A stretch of DNA of 64,000 nt, taken from NCBI RefSeq assembly GCF_009677585.1, contig NZ_WKYV01000019.1, positions 1 to 64,000 of the forward strand. The letters run 5' to 3'. Shown in pieces: positions 15,334-23,870 of this stretch. This DNA comes from Lactonifactor sp. BIOML-A5. GTDB taxonomy: Bacteria; Bacillota; Clostridia; Lachnospirales; Lachnospiraceae. The notes beneath the pieces were generated by a model that searched no databases, was not told the origin of the DNA, and saw only the letters and a program-made list of their open reading frames with translations. Each line of letters opens with the position of its first letter. Positions within the stretch are counted from its first letter, which is position 1. The position numbers and the translations under genes are program-made.

Positions 15334-16515
15334 ATGAGGTATAAAGAAAACTGGGAAGAGACAAAGGAAAAATGGCGCCGGTACTGGAAACATGAGAATA
15401 CAGGAAGACCTCTCATGTGCGTCATAGCCAGAAAACCGGAGATTGAGGAGGCGGCTCAAACTATGGAAGCTGCCGACGTGTGCCGCAGTGAGGGGCGGTA
15501 TTACCGTCTTCCGGAAGAACTGAACTGTAAAAATCCCGAGGAAAAATATCTGAACGCAGAAAAAATAGTGGGAAGATATCGGCATTTTTGTGAAACCCAT
15601 GAGTTTCTGGGGGAAAGCTTTCCCAATATGAATGTGGATTTCGGGCCGGGAAGTCTGGCGGCGTATCTTGGCGCAGACATTGTATTTAACGATGATACCA
15701 TTTGGTTTGAACCCTGCATTGACGATTGGGATGGCCAGCCGCCCTTTGCATTCCGGGAGGATAACCCGTGGTTTAAGCGTCATATGGAACTGACAAAGGA
15801 GTGTGTGGCGCTGGCTGGGGATGACTTTTATGTCTGTATTCCGGATTTGATGGAGAATCTGGATGTGATAGCAGCGCTGAGAGGCCCCATGCCAATGATT
15901 TACGACTTGATAGAGGAACCGGAAGAAATTGAAGCCCGGGTAAAACAGATTGGGGATCTCTACTTTGAATACTATGACAGATTTTATGAACTTGTGAAGA
16001 ACCAAAAGGATCAGGGCAGTGCCTATATGGTATTCCAAATCTGGGGGGAGGGAAAGACAGCTAAACTGCAGTGCGATTTCGGCGCCATGATATCCCCGGA
16101 TCATTTCCGGAAATTTGTATTGGATTCTCTGAAGGAACAGGCGTCAAAGCTGGATCAGGTGGTTTACCATCTGGACGGCCCGGACAATATCAAGCACCTG
16201 GATGCAATTCTTGAAGTAGAGGGCATCGATGCAATTCAGTGGACAAGCGGGGATGCAGGCCCTGACGGAACCCTGGAAAAATGGGATGAGATTTATGATA
16301 AGGCCATAGCCGCTGGAAAATCTATATGGGTGAAGGTATATAGCGGGGAATTTGAAGACTGGCTGACCAATGCGGACAGGCTGGTAAAACGTTACGGCTC
16401 TCACAGTTTATTTCTGCATTTTCCGGAAATGTCTAAGGAACAGGCAGATTGCCTTCTGGATTATGCGGAAAAGAACTGGCGGGATATAGAAGGAACATTT
16501 AAAATAAAAGAGTAA
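15334..16515 (+). CDS. UroD-superfamily protein in sugar operon
   Basis: A 393-residue protein with the uroporphyrinogen decarboxylase/MtaA-type barrel as judged by NVDFGPGSLAAYLGA, the MISPDHFRKFVLDSLKEQ helix and VVYHLDGPDNIKHLD, followed by DAIQWTSGDAG. True UroD makes coproporphyrinogen, but no haem gene is near and the N-terminal UroD substrate motif is absent. Where related methyltransferases carry H-x-C zinc ligands this protein has HLDG, so zinc-thiol methyl transfer is not supported. It lies between the permeases and the binding protein of one transcript. Its function in sugar-acid use is unknown. Confidence 0.7.
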   Translation: MRYKENWEETKEKWRRYWKHENTGRPLMCVIARKPEIEEAAQTMEAADVCRSEGRYYRLPEELNCKNPEEKYLNAEKIVGRYRHFCETHEFLGESFPNMNVDFGPGSLAAYLGADIVFNDDTIWFEPCIDDWDGQPPFAFREDNPWFKRHMELTKECVALAGDDFYVCIPDLMENLDVIAALRGPMPMIYDLIEEPEEIEARVKQIGDLYFEYYDRFYELVKNQKDQGSAYMVFQIWGEGKTAKLQCDFGAMISPDHFRKFVLDSLKEQASKLDQVVYHLDGPDNIKHLDAILEVEGIDAIQWTSGDAGPDGTLEKWDEIYDKAIAAGKSIWVKVYSGEFEDWLTNADRLVKRYGSHSLFLHFPEMSKEQADCLLDYAEKNWRDIEGTFKIKE

Positions 16516-16527
16516 AGGAGAATTGGA

Positions 16528-17883
16528 ATGAGAAAGAAAAGACTTATGGGGTTACTTCTGACAGGAGTACTGAGTATGACAATGCTGGCAGGCTGCGGAG
16601 GCGATAGCGGGGACAAGGAATCTTCCGGGAGCAAGGACGATGGAAAGCAGCAGGAGGCATCCGGGGAAAAACAAACCATCGAATTCTGGTATCATGATGG
16701 GAATCCTACATCTAATCCAATTTTTGAGGAGCTGATTAAACGATTTGAGGATAAATATCCTCAGTATGAGGTGAAGTATGTAGGACTGCCTGCTGACTCC
16801 TACCTGCAGAAGTACAATACCGCAGTGGCTACTAATACTGTGCCGGACGTAGTGAGTATTCGGGATATGGACGTTTCCTCATTTATAAATCAGGACGCCC
16901 TGATGTGCCTGGACGAAGTGTATGATGAATTTTCTGAAAAAGAGAATCTGAATGAGGCAGTAATCGAGGCAACTCGTCTATGTTCCATTGATAAGAAGCT
17001 GTATTGTCTGCCCCAGTATATTACTACAGATATTTCCTGGTGCAATACGCAGCTTATGAAGGAAAAAGGCATTGAAGTTCCGAAGACATTGGATGAGTTT
17101 ATGGCTGACTGTGAAAAATATGCAGATCCGGACAATGGTTCTTATTTCTACTCCCTGAGAGGCGGAGCCGGTTCTATGGAGAATCTGTTTGACTTTATTT
17201 TTACCTATGCAGATCAGGACAGCATGTTCGACGAAGAAGGAAACTGCGTGCTTTCCCAGCCTATTTTTGCCGAGGCCATGGACATGTATGCAAGTATATA
17301 CTGGAATGGATGGACTTCTAAGGACAGTGTAACCAACAGCTTTAAAGAAATGGTAGCTGAGTTCGGTTCTAAGACCAGTATGTATATCAGTCACAATTCA
17401 TCCTCCCTTGCTGAGCATAAAAAGAATCTGGGGGAAGGAAACTTTGAAAATGTCATTGCACCCGCGAATAAACAGGGAAATGTGGTAACTAAGAATTTGT
17501 CTTTCACCGGATATTCCGTGATGGAAAATGCTAAAAATAAGGAGGGGGCCATTGCGTTTATTGAATATCTGGTATCCTGTGAGGGAGCTTCTTATCTCTG
17601 TGAGCAGGAGGGCAGAGTTCCTATCAATAATTTGATTTATGATGAAGAATGGTATAAAAACGATCCTTACAACGGCATTTACAGGGAATTGATGGAGGCG
17701 GAAAATGTAAAATTCCTTACCCATCCGGTATGGCTTACCCAGTGGAATGAATTCAGAAGCAAATATCAGGAACCTGGATTCCAGGCCGTACTGCTGAAGG
17801 AGAAGACATCGGAGGAAGTCTTAAAAGAGTGGGCAGATTATCTGACCGCAGCGCAGAAAGAATATCTGGAGGCAAATAAATAA
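16528..17883 (+). CDS. Sugar-binding lipoprotein of ABC importer (family 1)
   Basis: A 451-residue extracellular solute-binding protein. The signal MRKKRLMGLLLTGVLSMTML plus lipobox LAGC places the lipidated Cys at residue 23, followed by a Ser/Gly/Lys linker and a mature part starting with the IEFWYHDG strand typical of CUT1 binding proteins. It delivers substrate to the two permeases upstream. GGAGAATTGGA precedes ATG. Substrate class is presumably an oligosaccharide or sugar acid; family 1 proteins do not reveal it by sequence alone. Confidence 0.92.
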   Translation: MRKKRLMGLLLTGVLSMTMLAGCGGDSGDKESSGSKDDGKQQEASGEKQTIEFWYHDGNPTSNPIFEELIKRFEDKYPQYEVKYVGLPADSYLQKYNTAVATNTVPDVVSIRDMDVSSFINQDALMCLDEVYDEFSEKENLNEAVIEATRLCSIDKKLYCLPQYITTDISWCNTQLMKEKGIEVPKTLDEFMADCEKYADPDNGSYFYSLRGGAGSMENLFDFIFTYADQDSMFDEEGNCVLSQPIFAEAMDMYASIYWNGWTSKDSVTNSFKEMVAEFGSKTSMYISHNSSSLAEHKKNLGEGNFENVIAPANKQGNVVTKNLSFTGYSVMENAKNKEGAIAFIEYLVSCEGASYLCEQEGRVPINNLIYDEEWYKNDPYNGIYRELMEAENVKFLTHPVWLTQWNEFRSKYQEPGFQAVLLKEKTSEEVLKEWADYLTAAQKEYLEANK

Positions 17884-17887
17884 AGTG

Positions 17888-19021
17888 ATGGAAAAGGTAG
17901 ATTATAGAAAAGCTTACCAAAAAAAAGTAAGATTTGTCCGGGCAGAACTATACAGATTTCAGCCGCTGAAGCTGCCGAGGGAGTTCTGGGATTCTACAGG
18001 GGGACCGTTTGATACGGTTCCCGTGGATGCCTGGCTGATCTTGTACAACCAAAACGGTACGGCCGGGCAGTGTCCCTGCTCGGAAAGGATGAAGCAGTTT
18101 TTGAAGCTCATTACAGGAAATGGAGAAAAAAGCTATGAGGACTGGTACCATATGCTCTACTGGGCAGTCCGAAACTGCGGTTTTTCAAGCGAAGCAGCAC
18201 TGGAGCTGGGAAGACTGGATCTGGCTTTTCATGATATGATGGCAAAAGAAGAAAATCTTCCTCTCCACCGATTCCTGGGAGCTGACAGAGACTGGGTTGA
18301 AGTGTATGCCAGCGGATGCGGTACGAATCTGACAGACCGGGAGATGGAAGAGGAAATAAAATCTTATCAGGCTGGAGGGTACACCACGTTTAAGATGAAG
18401 TGTGCCGGTTCTTTTGGCACCTGTATTGACAGGGATGTGGAGCGTGTTCGGATGGTCCGCTCCCTGCTTGGCCGGGAGGCAAGGCTGGCCATAGATGTGA
18501 ATCAGCTGTGGAATGCAGAGGAAGCGCTGAGATTTGCGGACAAAGTGGAGAAGTTTGATATTGCCTGGTTTGAGGAGCCGGTTCATTCCTATGATATGAC
18601 AGAGCTTGCCAAACTGACGAAACTGTCGCCGATTCCCATAGCTATGGGGGAGTCACCCAGATGCTATTATCCTATGGAATCCTATGTAAGGGCGGGAGTT
18701 GCTCAGCTGCAGCCGATTCCCAGCAATCTCAGCTCGGTGGAGGACTGGATGAAGACAAAGCGGCTGGCCGTGGAGCATAATCTGGAACTTACGTCCGGGG
18801 GATATTCCCATCTGACGGCTTCCTTTATCGCAACGGGCAGACAAGAGGATATGGTGGAGTATCTGATTCCTGTTATGCAGCCATTTTACGAGATTATGGA
18901 ACTAAGACCGGAGGAGAAGAACGGCAGGTTTTATCTTCCCCAGGAACCGGGAATTAGTATGTCCCCTGACATCCGGGGGCTTGAACGAAGCGGCATGCTG
19001 AGCGGTAAGGAGTATTTTTGA
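17888..19021 (+). CDS. Enolase-superfamily sugar-acid dehydratase (mandelate racemase type)
   Basis: A 377-residue MR/MLE-family enzyme. The acid/base KxK motif is K169-M-K171 (TTFKMKCAG). Metal ligands are D203 (AIDVNQLW), E229/E230 (WFEEPV) and E255 (AMGESP), and H308 lies in SGGYSHLT. Such enzymes abstract a proton next to a carboxylate and usually dehydrate aldonic or aldaric acids. It directly follows the binding protein and closes the operon, so the imported compound or a product of the two dehydrogenases is likely a sugar acid. A GTG three bases earlier could also start it. Confidence 0.85.
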   Translation: MEKVDYRKAYQKKVRFVRAELYRFQPLKLPREFWDSTGGPFDTVPVDAWLILYNQNGTAGQCPCSERMKQFLKLITGNGEKSYEDWYHMLYWAVRNCGFSSEAALELGRLDLAFHDMMAKEENLPLHRFLGADRDWVEVYASGCGTNLTDREMEEEIKSYQAGGYTTFKMKCAGSFGTCIDRDVERVRMVRSLLGREARLAIDVNQLWNAEEALRFADKVEKFDIAWFEEPVHSYDMTELAKLTKLSPIPIAMGESPRCYYPMESYVRAGVAQLQPIPSNLSSVEDWMKTKRLAVEHNLELTSGGYSHLTASFIATGRQEDMVEYLIPVMQPFYEIMELRPEEKNGRFYLPQEPGISMSPDIRGLERSGMLSGKEYF

Positions 19022-19075
19022 TATAAGCCTGAACTAGAAAATATTTATAGTGGCATAGAATGTGGGCACACAGAT

Positions 19076-19127
19076 GAGGCTGCCTGACAGAAAAAGGAGG
19101 ATTTGTTTTTCTGTCAGGCTGTGCCTC
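19076..19127 (+). terminator. Strong stem-loop after first sugar operon
   Basis: GAGGCTGCCTGACAGAAAAA pairs with TTTTTCTGTCAGGCTGTGCCTC, about 19 pairs with a small bulge. The T-run is part of the stem rather than after it. It is probably the end of the sugar-acid operon, 55 bases after its last stop and 40 bases before the next gene. Confidence 0.6.
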
Positions 19128-19170
19128 TATTTGGCGTTTTCGGACAAAAGAGGTCAGGAGGAGAACACTG

Positions 19171-20943
19171 ATGAAAAGATGGATGGAATGGTTTCAGAAC
19201 CATTCGCTGCGTTTTAAAATGGTGGTGCTGCTGTTTGCGGTAGTGGTTGTACTTCAGGTGTTTAACGGGCTTGTATTTACCTCTATTGTGTCAAATAAAT
19301 TTGAGGAGAATATATCGGAGTCAAATTTAAAAACGGTGCAGCAGATGGCTATTAATCTGAACCAGGCCATGGAGGATATTGTAGATGAGATGGTTCCCAT
19401 ACGGGACGAGGTGCTCAGCCGGCAGATTCTCAATGACGGAGAAGAGGATTCCAACGATTATATCAGCCAGTATATAGTATATCAGGGAATGTTTAATCAA
19501 CTCATAGCAGCAGATAATAACTATCAGTTCATAAATTCCATGCTGATTCTCAACGGCAGCCAGAACTATACCTTTGTACTGGACGAGTATCTCAAGCTCA
19601 ACGGGGAGCCCCTTTTTGAGAAAATTCTTAAAGACAACAAGATGACAAAGCAATGTCAGTGGGGAGCGCCTGTTCCGGACAGCTACTTTTTTTCTAGAGA
19701 TAAGGAACAGGTAATCAGTATCATAATGCCGGTTTACAGATACGGGGAGGTAAAAAGTATGCTGATTGTAAATCTCAGAGAGGAGGCAATCCGCAAATAT
19801 CTGGAGAAGCTTGGAGGGGGCGACAGTACACTGATGCTTCAATTTGACAGAGATAATGCAGTGTTTGGACAGCCTGAACAGTGGGAAAGATTTACCCCTG
19901 AGGAGCAGAAGACATTGATGAAGTTTGAAGGCTGGGAGGAAGTAGAGGAGATTGGCAGCAGCGTTGCTATGAGCAGCCTGCTGTCCGTGAACCAGTGGAA
20001 GATTTCTATGGTTACAGCCAAAAGCAGTATCAGCAGCAGTGCAAAGGTACTCTCGCAGTATATTATTGTAATCATATTTACCACAGGGATCGTGCTTTTT
20101 GTGTGCGTATCCTATATTGTATTTATTGTTACGAAGCCAATCAAAAAAATGACGGAAACCATAGAGGCGAACCGGCATACCAGGCAGATCACCCATCGCT
20201 TTCACCCCAGATACAGAGATGAGGTAGGGGTGCTTGCAGCAGCATACAATCAGCTGATGGATGAGATTCAGCAGCTGATGGCGGATATTGAAAAAGAGCA
20301 GATACAAAGCCGGAAGAATTATGTGAAAATGCTGCAGATGCAGATAAAGCCGCATTTCTTATATAATACTCTGGAGGCAGCCAAATTCCTGGTGGAGATG
20401 GGGGACCCCAACGGAATTGAAATGCTTACTACGGTAGGAAAATTTTACAAACTAAGTCTCAGCGGAATCTATGATCAGGTAACCATCCGGGAGGAGACAG
20501 AACATCTGACTTGTTATCTCCAGATTCTCAAACTCAGGTACAATTCGAAATATGAGTATTCCGTAGAGGTGGATGAAAAAATCATGGAGAATGAAATTAT
20601 CAAGTTTTCCCTTCAGCCGCTGGTGGAAAATGCAGTATACCATGGGATCAAGCGGCAGAGAAAAAAGGGATTTATTAAAGTCCTGGGGTATCAGGAAGAG
20701 AATATGATTGTTCTTGCAGTATGGGACAATGGTGCGGGAATAGAAAAAGAGAAGCTGGAAGCACTTCAAAAGAAACTCGGATTTGCGGAGAATATTCAGA
20801 CGGCGGACCACATTGGGGTCATGAATGTACACCAGAGAATCCGGATGCAGTATGGAGAACCCTACGGGCTTTCCATCAGCAGTGAAGAAGGGGTATTTAC
20901 AAGAGCGGAAGTAAGGCTTCCTGTGAGAAAAATGCGGGATTGA
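19171..20943 (+). CDS. YesM-type membrane sensor histidine kinase
   Basis: A 590-residue sensor. It has two membrane segments (about 16-36 and 293-317) flanking an external Cache-like domain, a HAMP segment (VTKPIKKMTETIE), the His_kinase (PF06580) motif QIKPHFLYNTLE with phospho-His at 395, and an ATPase end with N-box LVENAVYHG and G-box DNGAGI. The partner response regulator follows, overlapping its stop. YesM/YesN systems beside sugar ABC operons usually sense the substrate or binding protein outside and activate the transporter operon. Confidence 0.92.
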   Translation: MKRWMEWFQNHSLRFKMVVLLFAVVVVLQVFNGLVFTSIVSNKFEENISESNLKTVQQMAINLNQAMEDIVDEMVPIRDEVLSRQILNDGEEDSNDYISQYIVYQGMFNQLIAADNNYQFINSMLILNGSQNYTFVLDEYLKLNGEPLFEKILKDNKMTKQCQWGAPVPDSYFFSRDKEQVISIIMPVYRYGEVKSMLIVNLREEAIRKYLEKLGGGDSTLMLQFDRDNAVFGQPEQWERFTPEEQKTLMKFEGWEEVEEIGSSVAMSSLLSVNQWKISMVTAKSSISSSAKVLSQYIIVIIFTTGIVLFVCVSYIVFIVTKPIKKMTETIEANRHTRQITHRFHPRYRDEVGVLAAAYNQLMDEIQQLMADIEKEQIQSRKNYVKMLQMQIKPHFLYNTLEAAKFLVEMGDPNGIEMLTTVGKFYKLSLSGIYDQVTIREETEHLTCYLQILKLRYNSKYEYSVEVDEKIMENEIIKFSLQPLVENAVYHGIKRQRKKGFIKVLGYQEENMIVLAVWDNGAGIEKEKLEALQKKLGFAENIQTADHIGVMNVHQRIRMQYGEPYGLSISSEEGVFTRAEVRLPVRKMRD

Positions 20944-20957
20944 AAGGGGTGGCGGGC

Positions 20958-22559
20958 ATGTATAAACTTTTAATTGCAGATGATGATGAGATCATCTGCA
21001 GAGGATTGGGGACTTGTATTCCTTGGGAGGAGAATAATATTGAGATAACGGGGCTCGTCTATGACGGAGAGATGGCTCTGGAGTGTGTGGAGCGTGAGAA
21101 ACCGGATATTGTGATTGTTGATATTAATATGCCCTTTATGGATGGGATTGAGTTTTCTTATGCTGTGAGGCAAAACTATCCTGAGATAAAAATAATAATG
21201 CTGACGGCATACAAAGAATTCGCGTATGCACAGAAGGCAGTCAAACTTCAGGTGTTTGAATATCTCACAAAGCCTTTTACCAATGAGGAAGTGCTGGAGG
21301 CTGTGAGGCGTGCGGCAGATGCATTGGAGGAAGAGAGAAATTACCGAAGCAGGATACAGAGAAACCTGGGGATGATTCAGGAAAAGAATCTGGAGGAGCT
21401 GACTCTCTACGGGACTGTAGAAGAAGAGACTATAAAAAACAGCGGAATCTGTTCCCCTGAAAATTATTTCCAGGCGGTTATCTTGTATCTGAGAAGGATA
21501 CCCGGTGAAAAAGAGGGCGGAAAACATGCATTGATTGAGGATGAGGTGGCGCTGCGCATGGCGGCCGATAAGCTGCGGACACTGATAAGCAGGGAGAAAG
21601 ACTGCAGCCTGTTCCTGCAAAGCAACCGGATTGTATTAGTATTCGAATATAAGGACAGAAACGCAGGCAAAAAAGTTAGAGAACGCATTACCGGGATAAT
21701 GGGGGAAATTGCTAAAGAGGATACTGTATTTCTTGCAGGAGGCGTTGGCAGGGTATGTCATGGCGCTGAGAGACTGCCGTCCTCTTACCAGGAAGCGGTC
21801 TACGCATTGGAGCAGCGGTATGGCTATGGAAACCGGAGCGTCATTCTGTACACGGAGGTTCAGGGCAAGGCGGCGGAGTATGACGTGGAACTTCCCGCTG
21901 TCAGAAAAAGGCTGCAGGAGGGCGTGCAGCAGCGAAGTTCGGAAAAAATACGTCAGGAAGTGGAATGCTTGTTTCAGAAATTAAAAAGAACAGAGAGGGC
22001 AAACTTGCCGTCAGTACAGTTCCTGCTTGTAGAGCTTCTGCGGTTTTGCTGGGAAATGACGGAAGAGGGAGAGTTGTATGAAACCTTTCTGAAACAGTAT
22101 GGACAGCTGTTCTCCAGGATGATAGCCGCCAGGAATCTGTGGGAACTAAGAGAAGCGGCAGATATGTATTTTAATAATTTATACAGCTATTTAGACGCTC
22201 AGAATACTACAGACATAGAAAAACGGGTAAACCAGGCAGTAGAATTTATTAAAGAGAACTTTCCGGATCCGGATCTAAATTTGAATGATGTGGCCAGACA
22301 TGTGAACCTGAGCGCCAGCTATCTTGGCAATTCGATCAAAAAGTATAAGAAAACGTCGTATGTCAGTCTGCTAAACCAAATCCGCATTGACAATGCCAAA
22401 AAGCTGCTGGCAAGACCGGACATTAAAACCTATGAGGTGGCATTTCTGGTGGGATTCAATTCTTCCCAATACTTTAGCAGCAGCTTTAAAAAGAGTACGG
22501 GAATGACTCCCGGGGCGTACCGGGAGAGTGCGTTTGCAAAGCAGAATGGTGTTGGGTAG
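20958..22559 (+). CDS. YesN-type response regulator with AraC DNA-binding domain
   Basis: About 533 residues: receiver domain with phospho-Asp D55 (IVDINMPFMDG) and KPF at the end, a long middle linker of about 300 residues, and a C-terminal AraC helix-turn-helix pair (LNDVARHVNLSASYLGNSIK and VAFLVGFNSSQYFSSSFKK). ATG at 20958 is preferred over the TTG at 20940 because GGGGTGG sits before it. It is the partner of the kinase at 19171 and probably controls the operon at 11662-19021. Confidence 0.92.
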   Translation: MYKLLIADDDEIICRGLGTCIPWEENNIEITGLVYDGEMALECVEREKPDIVIVDINMPFMDGIEFSYAVRQNYPEIKIIMLTAYKEFAYAQKAVKLQVFEYLTKPFTNEEVLEAVRRAADALEEERNYRSRIQRNLGMIQEKNLEELTLYGTVEEETIKNSGICSPENYFQAVILYLRRIPGEKEGGKHALIEDEVALRMAADKLRTLISREKDCSLFLQSNRIVLVFEYKDRNAGKKVRERITGIMGEIAKEDTVFLAGGVGRVCHGAERLPSSYQEAVYALEQRYGYGNRSVILYTEVQGKAAEYDVELPAVRKRLQEGVQQRSSEKIRQEVECLFQKLKRTERANLPSVQFLLVELLRFCWEMTEEGELYETFLKQYGQLFSRMIAARNLWELREAADMYFNNLYSYLDAQNTTDIEKRVNQAVEFIKENFPDPDLNLNDVARHVNLSASYLGNSIKKYKKTSYVSLLNQIRIDNAKKLLARPDIKTYEVAFLVGFNSSQYFSSSFKKSTGMTPGAYRESAFAKQNGVG

Positions 22560-22716
22560 TTGGTTGAGATCTGCATATTTGCTTATGGAATCGTATACTA
22601 TAATGAAATTAAGCGCCACGGAGAAGGGGGGAAAGACATTGGGGAGGACTAAGAAAGTACTCATGCGGTAAGGACTTCCGAATATAATAGTAAAAAGCAG
22701 TTTGGGAGTATTTGTT

Positions 22717-23190
22717 GTGAAAAAAATACAGTGGAAGCCTCTGCTTGGAAGCCTGCTTATCAGTCTTGGCACAGGGGCGGTCTCAGCATTTCTTGCTTCG
22801 GATAGTATGGAGAAGTACAGCAGTCTTTATAAGCCTCCCCTTGCCCCTCCGGGATGGGCATTTCCGGTGGTGTGGAATATTTTGTTTATACTTATGGGGG
22901 TTGCCGCCTATATCATTTATGAGTCCGATGCACCCGGAAAAGCGCAGGCTTTAAAACTCTACGGAGTGCAGCTTCTGGTAAATGCCTTCTGGTCTGTAAT
23001 TTTTTTCAGGTTTGATGCATACTTTCTGGCATTTGCATGGCTGCTCCTGCTTTGGTACCTTGTCTATCTGACGATAAAGCAGTTTAAGGATATCAATGAG
23101 ACAGCTGCACGATTATTGATCCCCTATCTTGTGTGGCTTACATTTGCCGGGTATCTGAACCTTGCCATAGCGGTACATTATATTTTTTGA
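22717..23190 (+). CDS. tspO: TspO/MBR family membrane protein
   Basis: A 157-residue protein with five membrane segments and family motifs: YKPPLAPPGWAFPVVWNIL early, ANAFWS-like VNAFWSVIFF in the middle, and YLVWLTFAGYLNLAIA at the end (PYLVWLTFA-YLN). TspO binds porphyrins and lipids and has a stress-linked role. The GTG start at 22717 has GGGAG eight bases before it; a TTG 15 bases upstream lacks one. It is a single gene between the two-component systems. Confidence 0.88.
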   Translation: MKKIQWKPLLGSLLISLGTGAVSAFLASDSMEKYSSLYKPPLAPPGWAFPVVWNILFILMGVAAYIIYESDAPGKAQALKLYGVQLLVNAFWSVIFFRFDAYFLAFAWLLLLWYLVYLTIKQFKDINETAARLLIPYLVWLTFAGYLNLAIAVHYIF

Positions 23191-23257
23191 CCTATCAGGT
23201 ATAGATTAAAAAAAATATGCTGATACTAAAAGAAAAAGGCAGAAAGAAGGTACTCCT

Positions 23258-23689
23258 ATGGAAGAACATACAAAAAAACTCCTGGAGGAATGTAATTCCG
23301 GCTGCAAAATGGCTGTGAACAGTATGGACCAGGTCAGTGAATATATCGAGGACGAGAAGCTGAGCCAGGTAGTTGGGGTTTACCGGGATAAGCATAAAAA
23401 AATTGAGGACAAATCCTCAGAACTTCTGCAGAGATATGGAGAGACGGGCAAGGAGCCTGGAGCTGCAGCCTCTGTATTCTCCTGGTTTACCACAGAGATA
23501 AAGCTGATGCTTAAGGATGACAGAAACCAGATTGCCAAGCTTCTGATGGATGGCTGTAATATGGGGATTCAGTCTATCAGCGAAGACAGAAACAAGTATA
23601 GCGGCGCATCGAAAGAGAGCATGGATCTGGCAAATGAACTGGTGGGCATTGAAGGGGATTTCATGTGGGAATTAAAATATTTTTTATAA
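23258..23689 (+). CDS. Conserved helical protein, ferritin-like/DUF2383-like
   Basis: A 143-residue, all-helical soluble protein with paired heptad-rich helices (SMDQVSEYIEDEKL, YRDKHKKIEDKSSELLQRYG, WFTTEIKLMLKDD, DLANELVGIEGDF). The arrangement resembles the DUF2383 / ferritin-like four-helix family, though a full metal-ligand set is not evident. AAGAAGGTACTCCT precedes ATG. The function is unknown. Confidence 0.65.
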   Translation: MEEHTKKLLEECNSGCKMAVNSMDQVSEYIEDEKLSQVVGVYRDKHKKIEDKSSELLQRYGETGKEPGAAASVFSWFTTEIKLMLKDDRNQIAKLLMDGCNMGIQSISEDRNKYSGASKESMDLANELVGIEGDFMWELKYFL

Positions 23690-23714
23690 AATAGACAATA
23701 AATAAAGAAATGAC

Positions 23715-23743
23715 AAAGCCTTGAAGGGATTCAGGGCTTTTTT
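23715..23743 (+). terminator. Terminator after helical protein gene
   Basis: AAAGCCTTGAA and TTCAGGGCTTT form an 11-pair stem with one G-U pair and a four-base loop, followed by a T-run. Confidence 0.85.
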
Positions 23744-23870
23744 CTTTGGAAATAATTGGATAATAATTCATAATACATTGCCGAAATTATGTGATAAAAT
23801 TAATATAGTTAACAGAAAAGTTTGGTAAGAAGTTACCACAGAAAAGTACATAGGATGGGCGGGACTTAAT

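Noticed and set aside
14959..16104. Long antisense frame of 381 codons opposite the permease and UroD-like genes
   Set aside because: Low-complexity His/Ser/Leu-rich composition typical of a shadow of real genes, no ribosome site and no recognisable domain.
19327..20355. Antisense frame of 342 codons opposite the first YesM kinase
   Set aside because: The plus strand encodes a full kinase with all motifs; the antisense product has no domain and no start signal.
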